Source: Verrucomicrobiota bacterium (GTDB lineage Bacteria > Verrucomicrobiota > Verrucomicrobiia > Opitutales > Opitutaceae). Taken from it: a DNA stretch of 64,000 nucleotides. The stretch is taken from assembly GCA_023428905.1 (NCBI GenBank), contig JAEYWP010000008.1:248001-312000 (forward strand), read 5' to 3'. The number at the start of each line of letters is the position of its first letter. Position 1 is the first letter of the stretch. A program made the translations under genes and the position numbers. Positions 51,498-59,593 of this stretch are shown in pieces. The notes beneath the pieces were generated by a model. The model did not search any database. It saw only the letters and a list, made by a program, of their open reading frames with translations, and was not told where the DNA came from.

Positions 51498-52022
51498 ATG
51501 CGCTCCTTCTTTTATCTCATCTTGCTCGGTGTGGTCTTGGTCACGATCGCCTTCGTCGTGCGATCGGGCTCGTGGATGCGCAAGGATCCCGGCGTTCCCA
51601 TCAACGCCGCGATGCGCCGCGCGCTTGAAACCCCCGAGGCGGCCCAAGCCGTCCCCAGCAACGAGGTGGAAGACACCTTCGGCCCCATGACCAAAACGCC
51701 GTCGGGGCTGCTCTACCTGACCACCACCCCGGGGCAGGGTCCGACCCCGCAGCCTGGCGCGGTGGTGACAGTCCACTTTGAGGGGCAGCTGCTGGACGGA
51801 AAGCCCTTCGACAGCTCATACGCGCGCGAGGAACCTCGCACCTTCACCCTCGGGCGCGGCGATGTGATCAAAGGCTGGGAAGAGGCCCTCCTGACCATGC
51901 GTAAAGGTGAAAAACGCACCCTGATCGTTCCGTACTGGCTGGCCTACGGCGAAAACGCGCAGGGCCGCATCCCGCCGCGCGCGACCCTGGTCTTCAAGAT
52001 CGAGCTGCTCGATTTTCGCTGA
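51498..52022 (+). CDS. Membrane-anchored FKBP-type peptidyl-prolyl isomerase
   Basis: 174 residues from the ATG at 51498, chosen because a membrane anchor follows (RSFFYLILLGVVLVTIAFVV). The FKBP domain (about 70-174) shows 'VTVHFEGQLLDGKPFDSSYA', 'TLGRGDVIKGWEEALLTMRK', 'LIVPYWLAYGENAQGRIPPR' and 'LVFKIELLDFR'. It catalyses cis-trans isomerisation of proline peptide bonds, probably as a periplasmic folding helper tethered to the inner membrane. It is a single gene; the next gene begins 169 bases later. Confidence 0.92.
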   Translation: MRSFFYLILLGVVLVTIAFVVRSGSWMRKDPGVPINAAMRRALETPEAAQAVPSNEVEDTFGPMTKTPSGLLYLTTTPGQGPTPQPGAVVTVHFEGQLLDGKPFDSSYAREEPRTFTLGRGDVIKGWEEALLTMRKGEKRTLIVPYWLAYGENAQGRIPPRATLVFKIELLDFR

Positions 52023-52084
52023 AGCGCAGAGGATGGCCCGATTCTTGGTTGATGAGTCGTTCTTTGCGGACCCGCCTCCCAAAT

Positions 52085-52146
52085 CCCGAATCATGAATCC
52101 CGAATGCTAAAGCCTCTGCTTGTAGGCGGGGTGCCCCCACCCCGCA
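52085..52146. repeat. Short direct repeat and GC hairpin (REP-like) between fkb and ABC genes
   Basis: At 52080-52105 the string AATCCCGAAT occurs twice. It is followed at 52127-52145 by a hairpin with arms GCGGGGTG / CACCCCGC and no T-run. This looks like a REP-type intergenic element. No second copy of the hairpin was found in the window. Confidence 0.4.
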
Positions 52147-52191
52147 CCTGTGACGAATCCAGAATCCCGATCCAAAATTACCCGGCGTTTC

Positions 52192-52860
52192 ATGCTCGAG
52201 ATCCAATCCCTCACCAAGACCTTCACCAGCCCCGATGGCGCCCCGGCGCGGATCATCGACATCGCCTCCTTCCGCATGGAAGCAGGCGCACAGGTCGCCC
52301 TCCGCGGCGAGAGCGGCTCGGGCAAGACCACCTTCCTTCACCTCATCGCCGGTATCGTTAAAGCAGATACCGGGCGCATCCTGATTGACGGGGCCGACAT
52401 GGCGGCGCTGGCTGAACCCGCGCGCGACCGCCTTCGCGCCGCAAAAATCGGATACATTTTCCAGACCTTCAACCTCCTGCAGGGCTTCACCGTGCTGGAA
52501 AATGTCGTCCTCGGCATGGCGTTCGGGCCCGGCGTCGACCGCGCCCACGCCCGGGCCATGCTCGAGCGGGTCGGGCTGGGACACCGCCTCCACCACCACC
52601 CGCGCCAGCTCTCCACCGGACAACAACAGCGCGTCGCGGTTGCCCGCGCACTCGTCCACCGCCCCAAACTCGTCCTCGCCGACGAGCCCACCGGCAACCT
52701 CGACCGCCGCCGCGGGGACGAGGCCCTCGCCCTCATTCGGGACACCTGCCGTGCGGAGGGCGCCGCCCTCCTTCTGGTAAGCCATGACGAACACGTGCTC
52801 TCCCAATTCGAGACGGTTCGCGCCTTTGCCGACATCAACCCCGTGGCCGCCCACGCCTGA
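52192..52860 (+). CDS. ABC transporter ATP-binding protein (LolD/MacB class)
   Basis: 222 residues from the ATG at 52192; a longer frame from 52150 overlaps intergenic repeats. Walker A GESGSGKT is at 39-46, the signature 'LSTGQQQRVAVARAL' (about 140-154, LSTGQ instead of LSGGQ) and Walker B 'LVLADEPTGNLD' (about 160-171), with the switch His in 'LLLVSHDEHVLS'. It powers the FtsX-like permease encoded nine bases downstream. This type of ABC pair drives extrusion or release at the inner membrane, not channel transport. Confidence 0.92.
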   Translation: MLEIQSLTKTFTSPDGAPARIIDIASFRMEAGAQVALRGESGSGKTTFLHLIAGIVKADTGRILIDGADMAALAEPARDRLRAAKIGYIFQTFNLLQGFTVLENVVLGMAFGPGVDRAHARAMLERVGLGHRLHHHPRQLSTGQQQRVAVARALVHRPKLVLADEPTGNLDRRRGDEALALIRDTCRAEGAALLLVSHDEHVLSQFETVRAFADINPVAAHA

Positions 52861-52869
52861 GCCCACACC

Positions 52870-54072
52870 ATGACGCTCCTGCTCCTCGTTTATCGCAGCC
52901 TGCGGCAGCACGCCCTCTCCACCGTCGTCACTGCCGCCAGCCTGGCCCTGGCCGCCGGGCTCCTGATGTGCGTCTGGGTGGTGAAAACCCAGTCGCAACG
53001 CGCCTTTACGGAGACGTCCACCGCCTTCGACGCCGTGCTCGGCGCCCGCGGGTCGAAGCTGCAGCTGGTGCTCAATGCCATCTTCCACCTCGAGGCCTCT
53101 CCGGGAAACCTCGCCTGGGCCGACTACGAACAGGTGAAAAAACACCCCGCGGTGAAGAAGGCCGTGCCGATCGCGGTGGGCGACAACTACCAGGGGTGGC
53201 GGATTGTCGGGACCCTGCCGGAGTATTTTGCCCCCCCCGCCGCAGACGCCGCTCCCGCGCTCCGCCTCGAACAGGGAAACCTTTTCCAAGAGCAGGGTCG
53301 TGAGGCCGTGGTCGGCAGCTTTGTCGCCCAGAAGCTTGGCTGGAAGGTCGGCGCCACCTTCCGGCCCTACCACGGTCTCGCCTTCAACCCCGAGTCCCAG
53401 CATGAGGAGACCTACACCGTATCCGGAATCCTCGCACCGACCAACACTCCCGCCGACCGGGTGATCTGGATCCCTCTCTCGGGGGTGCAGACGATGGCGG
53501 GGCACGACCCGCGGGCCGCCACCGATGTCAGCGCCGTGCTCATCCAGCTGCGCGCCCCCACCGCCGGGCTGATGCTCGACATGATGTACAACCGCCAGGG
53601 CAACCGGCTGACCTTTGCCTTCCCCGCGAGCGCAATCATCGCCGACCTCTTCAACAAGATCAGCTGGTTCGACCGTATCCTGGGACTGGTCGCCTACCTG
53701 GTCGCGCTGGTCGCGGCCGGGTCCGTCCTCGCCAGCATCTACGCTTCGATGTCGGCGCGTAAACGCGACCTCGCCATCCTCCGTTCCCTCGGAGCCCGGC
53801 GGCGGCTGGTCTTCAGCGCGGTGGTGGCCGAAGCCGCCGCGATCGGCGTCCTGGGCGTCGCAGCCGGTTACCTCGTCCACTTCGCCCTGCTCACCGGCGT
53901 GGCCGGCGTGATCCGCGCGCAGACCGGCGTCGTGCTCACGCCGTTTGCCGCCCATCCCGTCCTCTGGATCACCCCCCTCGCCCTGGTCGGCCTCTGCGCT
54001 CTCGGCGGCATCATTCCCGCCATCAAGGCCTACCGTATCCCCGTGGCGGAGACACTGGTCCCGACCACCTGA
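52870..54072 (+). CDS. FtsX/MacB-type ABC transporter permease
   Basis: 400 residues with one N-terminal helix ('VVTAASLALAAGLLMCVWVV'), a periplasmic MacB-like core (about 40-260) and three C-terminal helices, as in type VII ABC systems. The cytoplasmic coupling helix region reads 'SMSARKRDLAILRSLGARRR', followed by 'GIIPAIKAYRIPVAETLVP'. It pairs with the preceding ATPase. The following small genes (NTF2-like and His-rich lipoprotein) point to a metal-related role, discussed under findings. Confidence 0.88.
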   Translation: MTLLLLVYRSLRQHALSTVVTAASLALAAGLLMCVWVVKTQSQRAFTETSTAFDAVLGARGSKLQLVLNAIFHLEASPGNLAWADYEQVKKHPAVKKAVPIAVGDNYQGWRIVGTLPEYFAPPAADAAPALRLEQGNLFQEQGREAVVGSFVAQKLGWKVGATFRPYHGLAFNPESQHEETYTVSGILAPTNTPADRVIWIPLSGVQTMAGHDPRAATDVSAVLIQLRAPTAGLMLDMMYNRQGNRLTFAFPASAIIADLFNKISWFDRILGLVAYLVALVAAGSVLASIYASMSARKRDLAILRSLGARRRLVFSAVVAEAAAIGVLGVAAGYLVHFALLTGVAGVIRAQTGVVLTPFAAHPVLWITPLALVGLCALGGIIPAIKAYRIPVAETLVPTT

Positions 54073-54130
54073 ACCCCGAGCCCGACGTGGTGCCGAAAGC
54101 CGCGTTTCAGCCGTCTCCTAGACTGCAACC

Positions 54131-54577
54131 GTGATCACTCCCCTCCGCCTGGTCCTCCTCGTCCTCAGCCTTTGTCCCGTCCTCCTCCGGGGTGCGGACG
54201 GCGCCCGCGAGGCCGTGCTCGCCGCCGACACCGCCCGCGTCGACGCCATGATCCGCAACGACGCGGCCGCGGTCGCGGCCAGCCTCAGTGACAACGTGCG
54301 TTACGGGCACTCCGACGGCCGGCTCCAGAACAAGGACCAGCTGCTCGCCGCCCTCGCCTCCCACCGCCTCCAGTATCAGTCTGTGCACTACCTGGAACGC
54401 GAGGTCCACGCGGTTGGCGAGGCCCGCGCCGTCACCGGTGTGGCTGCCTTCAGGGTCGCCGCGGAAGGCCGCCACCTGGAGTTCACCCTGCGTTTTCTTG
54501 CCGTCTACACCCTCGAAGACGGCACCTGGCGCCTGGGCGCCTATCAATCCACCCAGATCCTCCCGTCCCACCGCTGA
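54131..54577 (+). CDS. Exported NTF2-like (SnoaL/DUF4440) protein
   Basis: 148 residues from a GTG at 54131, with a signal peptide (LRLVLLVLSLCPVLLRGADG). The body 'VLAADTARVDAMIRNDAAAV' and 'NVRYGHSDGRLQNKDQLLAA', ending 'TWRLGAYQSTQI', is an NTF2-like cone fold of the DUF4440 kind. No catalytic residues can be assigned. It lies 58 bases after the ABC permease and 14 before the His-rich lipoprotein, so all are probably one operon. Confidence 0.8.
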   Translation: MITPLRLVLLVLSLCPVLLRGADGAREAVLAADTARVDAMIRNDAAAVAASLSDNVRYGHSDGRLQNKDQLLAALASHRLQYQSVHYLEREVHAVGEARAVTGVAAFRVAAEGRHLEFTLRFLAVYTLEDGTWRLGAYQSTQILPSHR

Positions 54578-54591
54578 CCCGCTCACCCGCC

Positions 54592-55077
54592 ATGCACCTC
54601 ACCCGCCTTCTCCCCGCCCTGCTTGCCCTCGCCCTTCTCCCCGCCTGCAGCCGCGACAAGGAGGCCCATGACCACGGCCACGCCGCCGGCGCGCACGGCC
54701 ACAGCCACGTGGCGCCCCACGGGGGCACGGCCGTGCTCCTGGGCGACCACGCCTATCACCTGGAACTGGTCCAGGATGCGCAGGCTGGGCTGCTCACCGC
54801 CTACGTCCTCGACGGGCACATGGAACGGTTTATCCGCGTGGCCCAGCCCACCCTCCTCATCGAGGTCGAGGCAGGCGGAAAAACGGAGCTGCTCACCCTC
54901 GAGGCCGTGGCTAATCCCGCGACCTCCGAGACCGTCGGCGACACCTCACAATTCCAGGCGCGTGCCGAGTGGCTGAAGCAGACCCCGGCATGGTCGGGGC
55001 GGGTGCGGTCCGTGTCCGTCCGCGGCTCCACCTTCGAAAACGTGGCCTTCCGCCTCTCCCAGGGCAACGAGTCCTGA
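54592..55077 (+). CDS. His-rich lipoprotein, probable metal binder
   Basis: 161 residues with a lipobox ('ALLPACSRDKE', Cys19 as likely lipid-attachment site). Directly after it comes a His-rich stretch, 'HDHGHAAGAHGHSHVAPHGG'. The remainder, 'LGDHAYHLELVQDAQAGLLT' and 'YVLDGHMERFI', resembles the small beta domains at the N-terminus of heavy-metal efflux adaptor proteins. It is the last gene of the ABC operon and could deliver or chelate zinc or copper in the periplasm. Which metal cannot be read from the sequence. Confidence 0.75.
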   Translation: MHLTRLLPALLALALLPACSRDKEAHDHGHAAGAHGHSHVAPHGGTAVLLGDHAYHLELVQDAQAGLLTAYVLDGHMERFIRVAQPTLLIEVEAGGKTELLTLEAVANPATSETVGDTSQFQARAEWLKQTPAWSGRVRSVSVRGSTFENVAFRLSQGNES

Positions 55078-55103
55078 GGCGGCCGGCCCGGGCCTTCCGC
55101 GCG

Positions 55104-58100
55104 TCAGGCGACGGCCCCGGCTTCGCCACCGCGCTTCCGCTGCTTCATCCAGTGCTCCAGGCGCGCCTGGAGTTGGTCGGAACGGATCGGCTTGGTGAGG
55201 AAATCGTTCATCCCGGCCGCGGCACACAGTTCGCGGTCCTGCTGGAGCACGCTGGCGGTCAGCGCCATCACGACCGGCTGACGGTCCGCCGGGATCCGCG
55301 AGCGAATCAACCGGGTGGCGTCGGCCCCGTTCATTTCCGGCATGTGGAGATCCATCAGCACGATGTCGTAGGGGTGCGCCTCCACCGCCGCCACCGCCTC
55401 GCGGCCGTTGGTGGCGACGTCGGCCCGGATCCCAAATTGCCCGAGCAGCCCGAGGGCAACACGCTGGTTGACCACGTTGTCCTCGACCAGCAGTACCCGC
55501 GCGCCCGCCAGGGTGTTGGCCGCTGGCGGCGACGCCTTGGAAATGATGGTATCGGCCCGCCGCTCCGAGCCGAAGATGCGCGTCAGGACACGCAACAACT
55601 GGTGCGGCTTCACCGGCTTGCTCAGGACGGCGGAAAGCCCCGCCTCCTCCGGCGCCACCGGGGGCGAGCCGAGGCTCGTCATCAGGACGACCGGCAATTG
55701 CATGCCCTCGGGCAGGCCGCGCAGCTGTCGCGTCAGCTGCACGCCATCGGTCAGCGGCATCCCATTGTCGACCACGGCCGCGTCAAACGTCTCGCCCTGC
55801 CGGACCAGCCCCAATGCCGCAAGGGCGGAGGGGACGGTCACGACCCGCGCGCCCCAGCCTTCCAGGTGCAGTTGGAGAATCTCCCGGCTGAGGGCGTTGT
55901 CGTCGACCACCAGGAGGCGGCACTCCGCCAGGGGGTGCTCGTGCGAGGGATCGTCGGCCAGCTCGCCCGCCGGCATCGGGATTTCAAAATGGAAACGTGA
56001 ACCCTGCCCGACCACGCTCTCCACCCAGATTCGGCCGCCCATCAATTCGACCAGGCGCCGGCTGATCGCCAGGCCCAGCCCGCTGCCGCCGTGGGTGCGC
56101 GCGGTGGAGCTGTCCACCTGGGAGAAGGACTGGAAGAGCCGTTCGAGCTTCGCCGGAGGAATGCCGATTCCGGTATCCCTGACCGTGATACGGAGCATCT
56201 CGCCAGTGCCGCTGTGCAGGCCGACCGAAACAAAGACCTCGCCCTCGGCGGTGAACTTGACCGCGTTGCTGAGGAGATTGACCAGGATCTGACGCAGGCG
56301 GGTGACATCCCCCACCAGGATCGGCGCGACGGAACGGTCCACCCAGCAGGCGAGTTCGAGCCGCTTCTCCGCCGCGCGCGGGGCCACCAGGTCGAGGGCG
56401 GACTCGATGCAGCCGTGGATGCTGAAGGGCTGGCACTCCAGCTCCAGCTTGCCGGACTCCACCCGGGAATAGTCGAGAATGTCGTTGATCAGCTCCAGCA
56501 GGTTGTCGCTGGCGGAGCGCACCGTGCCGACGTACTCACGCTGCTCGGAATCGAGGGCGGTGCCGGCCAGCAATCCGCTCATGCCGATCACGGCGTTGAG
56601 GGGAGTGCGGATCTCATGGCTCATGCTCGCGAGAAATTCCGCCTTGGTCCGCGCGATTCGCACCGCCTCGTCCTTCGCCGCCGTCAGGGCCTGCTCGGCC
56701 TGCTTGCGCTCGGTGATGTCCTGAACGGTGCCGTACACCCGCACCACCTGGCGATTGACCAGGTCGGCCCGCCCGATCGAGCGGAGCCAGGCGCGACGCC
56801 GGGTGCTCGTCTCCACCTCGACCTCCAGGTCCCAGCCGATCCCATTGCCGCGGGCGCGCTCCACCGCCTCATCAATCCGCTCCCTGTACTCGGGCAGGTG
56901 ATACGCAATCATCTGCTCGTACGAGATCGACACCTCGACCGCAATGTCGTGGATCCGCTTCATCTCCGCCGACCAGGCCAGGCGCCCGGTTTCGACGTCC
57001 AGCTCCCACGAGCCGACATGCGCAATCTCCTCGGCGGCGGACAACATCGACTCGCTTTCGGTCAGGCGACGCTGCAGGCGCTTGGCCGCGAGCACCTCGA
57101 GGAAAAGCACGATGCCGCCAATCCGGCCATCCTCCTCATGCCAAGGACGGCATTCCCAGCGCACCCATTCGTCGGAACCGTCCGGGAGCACGAGGACATC
57201 CTCCTCGCCACGCTCAACCGACCCGCCGAGGCAGCGGCGGTACAGGTCGCGCCAGTGGCGCGGGACATTGCAAAACACGTCGAGATGCGCGCGGCCGATC
57301 AGCGGCGTGTCTCCCAGCCCGAGGTCGGTCACCCACCGTCGGCTCGTGGCCAGGTACTTCAGATCGCGGTCCAGGACCGCCACCGCGGCGGGCACGTGGG
57401 CATAAAATTCCTCAAGGCGACGGCGCTGCGCGTCGGCGTGACGCCGGGCGGCAACCTCTTCGCGGATATCGCGGATAAAACGGATCGCACCCGCATAGCG
57501 GCCTTTTTCATCCAGCAATGGGGAAAGGGCAATCCGGGTGGGCAGATGGGTGCCGTCGCGACAGACCAGCGTCCAAGGGCGTTCCGGGGCCAGGGTGGCG
57601 GACTCCAGGCGCAGGCGGGTCGCCTCCGCCAGGTCCATCACAGGAGAAGCCGTTTCCAGCCGGACCTCGTTGAGTTCCTGGGCAAGTTCCTCCGGGAGGA
57701 AAAAGGGTGTGGCTCGCTGGACGTTGATCAGTTCCTGCCGGGTGTAACCGAGCAGACGCTCGGCAGCCGGATTGACCTCGCGCACAAGCCCGCGCGCGTC
57801 GGTCGCGATCACCGCAATCGAACCGTCTTCAACAAAAGCACGTCGCCAGGTACTGGCCTCCCGCAATCGCGCAACCTCGGCGCGCAGGCGCGCGGTGCGC
57901 AGCAGACACTGGCTCCACATCACAGCACCCAGTCCACCCACCACTGCAGCGCCGGACGCTGCCATCCACGGGCCCGACGGCATCGCCCAGAGCCCCACCC
58001 CCCCCGCCCCGGCCAATAGCAGCCCTGCCCCCGCCACCGCCTGGGCGCGGAGCTGCGCGGAAACACCGCTGGCCGCGGACGACGGGTCAGGTCGACCGGA

Positions 58101-58124
58101 CGGGTTGGAAACGGATGATGCCAT
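55104..58124 (-). CDS. Hybrid histidine kinase with PAS domains and two receivers
   Basis: 1006 residues from the ATG at 58124. Two hydrophobic segments lie at about 26-72, followed by three PAS/PAC units (about 98-225, 235-350, 355-475). The kinase has His503 in 'FLASMSHEIRTPLNAVIG', N box 'LLSNAVKF' and G boxes 'DTGIGIPPAKLERLF' and 'GGSGLGLAIS'. Receiver 1 ('LVVDDNALSRE', 'AVVDNGMPLTDG') and receiver 2 ('LVEDNVVNQR', 'IVLMDLHMPEMNG') both keep their phospho-acceptor Asp. The C-terminus is Lys/Arg-rich. No Hpt domain or partner regulator is encoded next to it. It is convergent with the ABC operon. Confidence 0.93.
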   Translation of the reverse strand: MASSVSNPSGRPDPSSAASGVSAQLRAQAVAGAGLLLAGAGGVGLWAMPSGPWMAASGAAVVGGLGAVMWSQCLLRTARLRAEVARLREASTWRRAFVEDGSIAVIATDARGLVREVNPAAERLLGYTRQELINVQRATPFFLPEELAQELNEVRLETASPVMDLAEATRLRLESATLAPERPWTLVCRDGTHLPTRIALSPLLDEKGRYAGAIRFIRDIREEVAARRHADAQRRRLEEFYAHVPAAVAVLDRDLKYLATSRRWVTDLGLGDTPLIGRAHLDVFCNVPRHWRDLYRRCLGGSVERGEEDVLVLPDGSDEWVRWECRPWHEEDGRIGGIVLFLEVLAAKRLQRRLTESESMLSAAEEIAHVGSWELDVETGRLAWSAEMKRIHDIAVEVSISYEQMIAYHLPEYRERIDEAVERARGNGIGWDLEVEVETSTRRRAWLRSIGRADLVNRQVVRVYGTVQDITERKQAEQALTAAKDEAVRIARTKAEFLASMSHEIRTPLNAVIGMSGLLAGTALDSEQREYVGTVRSASDNLLELINDILDYSRVESGKLELECQPFSIHGCIESALDLVAPRAAEKRLELACWVDRSVAPILVGDVTRLRQILVNLLSNAVKFTAEGEVFVSVGLHSGTGEMLRITVRDTGIGIPPAKLERLFQSFSQVDSSTARTHGGSGLGLAISRRLVELMGGRIWVESVVGQGSRFHFEIPMPAGELADDPSHEHPLAECRLLVVDDNALSREILQLHLEGWGARVVTVPSALAALGLVRQGETFDAAVVDNGMPLTDGVQLTRQLRGLPEGMQLPVVLMTSLGSPPVAPEEAGLSAVLSKPVKPHQLLRVLTRIFGSERRADTIISKASPPAANTLAGARVLLVEDNVVNQRVALGLLGQFGIRADVATNGREAVAAVEAHPYDIVLMDLHMPEMNGADATRLIRSRIPADRQPVVMALTASVLQQDRELCAAAGMNDFLTKPIRSDQLQARLEHWMKQRKRGGEAGAVA

Positions 58125-58333
58125 TTTTCCCCCTGTGCTTCGGCACAACGGCGCCAAACCCGGCGTGAAATCCCCGTGAAAATCCCAGCCGGCCTCCGTA
58201 ACTCTCAGGATTAGGTGAATTTAACGTATCAGCATTGCTTTTTGCTCGGCGCTCCGCTTCGCGCCCCCGGCGCTAATTCTCAGATCCCGTTTTGACGCCC
58301 ACCGTGTGGCATGTTTCCTGTTGCCCCATCGCC

Positions 58334-59074
58334 ATGGTTTCGACGCGCCCGTTGCTCCTTCCCTCCCTGCTCCTGCTCACGGTCGTCACGGCCCCGGCCG
58401 CTGTTACAGCCCTGCTCGGAGGCGGGGGCGATCACTCCCTCTGTTGCGGGCCCCGCGGGCGAGCGTCGGTGGACGGCATGCCGTCCTACTCCCACCGTTC
58501 TTTCCCGAACGTGGTGCCAACGCTTGCCACGACCAGCGTGACCTCCACCTCGGCCTCCGCCGGCGCCACCCCGGCCAGCACCGTCCCAGCACCCGCGACC
58601 GCGGAGACTGCCGCCGCGGCCGCACCGGCCCCCCAGGGTGGACCGGAAATCGTCAACGGCTACCTCAAGCTGGGCTTCGATCGACTGGCCAGTTTCGCCT
58701 TCAACCCGGCGCCGTACGATCCAGCCAAGCCGGACGTGCCGCCCCCGTCGTCCGCCGACCAGATTCCCGCCTCGATCAAGTCCTACGACGGAAAAAAGGC
58801 CATCGTCTCGGGTTTTATGCTTCCGGTGAAAACCGAGAAGGGCCTCGTCACCGAGTTCCTCCTGATGCGCGACGCCATGATGTGCTGCTACGGTGTGGTC
58901 CCGAACATCAACGAATGGGTGGTGGTCCGTATGACGAATGGCGGCGTCCAGGCCATGCAGGACATCCCGCTCGCCGTCCACGGAACGCTCCGCGTGAAAG
59001 AGATGTTCGAGAGTGGCTACCTGTCCGGCATTTACATGCTGGAGGGGGAAAAGATGAACACCGCAAAGCTGTAG
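58334..59074 (+). CDS. DUF3299 exported protein
   Basis: 246 residues from the ATG at 58334, followed by a hydrophobic N-terminal segment (PLLLPSLLLLTVVTAPAAVT), signal peptide or anchor. A low-complexity Ala/Thr/Pro linker (about 60-105) leads to the DUF3299 domain: 'ASIKSYDGKKAIVSGFMLPV', 'LMRDAMMCCYGVVPNINEW', 'FESGYLSGIYMLEGEKM'. Paired Cys in 'MMCCYG' may bind metal. In other bacteria DUF3299 genes occur beside FtsX-like ABC and His-rich genes in zinc-linked clusters (from memory); here such a cluster is 3.3 kb away. Function unknown. Confidence 0.82.
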   Translation: MVSTRPLLLPSLLLLTVVTAPAAVTALLGGGGDHSLCCGPRGRASVDGMPSYSHRSFPNVVPTLATTSVTSTSASAGATPASTVPAPATAETAAAAAPAPQGGPEIVNGYLKLGFDRLASFAFNPAPYDPAKPDVPPPSSADQIPASIKSYDGKKAIVSGFMLPVKTEKGLVTEFLLMRDAMMCCYGVVPNINEWVVVRMTNGGVQAMQDIPLAVHGTLRVKEMFESGYLSGIYMLEGEKMNTAKL

Positions 59075-59099
59075 GCGCCGACGCGCCCGCGCGGCCCCG

Positions 59100-59579
59100 T
59101 CAACGCGAGATATCGAACTGGGTCAGGACCTTGTAACCATGGGCGCCCAGCGCGCCCGCCGCCACATCGGCGTCCTCGAGGTTGAGGACAAGGGCGGTCT
59201 TGCCCTCCGGGCGTTTGATGAAGCTGTAAACGTAGTGGATGTTGATCTCCGCCTCGAAGAGCGCCGCGAGGACGCCCTTGAGGTCGCTCTCGTCGTTGAT
59301 CTCCACCGCCAGCACGTCGCACTCGGTGTAGGCGAAATCGTTATTAATCATCAACTCCCGCGCCTTGTCCGGATCATCCACGATCATCCGGATGATCGTG
59401 CTGTCGGTTGTGTCCACGCTGGTCAGGGCAATGATGTGCACATTGTGCGCGCGCAGCACATTCACCAGATCGTACAACCGGCCCACCCGGTTCTCGGCAA
59501 AGACGGAGAACTGCTTCACCGGATCGCGGGCAACAGAGGTGGCGTGCGAGGACATGGGAGAGAGGGCGTAGGCTGCCAT
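59100..59579 (-). CDS. ACT-domain protein
   Basis: 159 residues from the ATG at 59579; a shorter start (Met at 59555) is also possible. Two ACT-like units: 'QFSVFAENRVGRLYDLVNVL' (about 22-95) and 'VLAVEINDESDLKGVLAALF' (about 90-159), the typical small-molecule (often amino-acid) sensing fold, with no catalytic or DNA-binding domain. It starts 15 bases after the exosortase stop on the same strand, so it is probably co-transcribed by position. Why an ACT protein should follow an exosortase is unclear. Confidence 0.8.
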   Translation of the reverse strand: MAAYALSPMSSHATSVARDPVKQFSVFAENRVGRLYDLVNVLRAHNVHIIALTSVDTTDSTIIRMIVDDPDKARELMINNDFAYTECDVLAVEINDESDLKGVLAALFEAEINIHYVYSFIKRPEGKTALVLNLEDADVAAGALGAHGYKVLTQFDISR

Positions 59580-59593
59580 GTGGTCGTTTCGGG

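Noticed and set aside
51994..53955. Long minus-strand frame opposite the ABC genes (653 codons)
   Set aside because: Antisense to well-defined Walker and FtsX motifs; composition is typical of a shadow frame.
56091..58019. Long plus-strand frame opposite the hybrid kinase (642 codons)
   Set aside because: Antisense to PAS and kinase motifs; no domain of its own.
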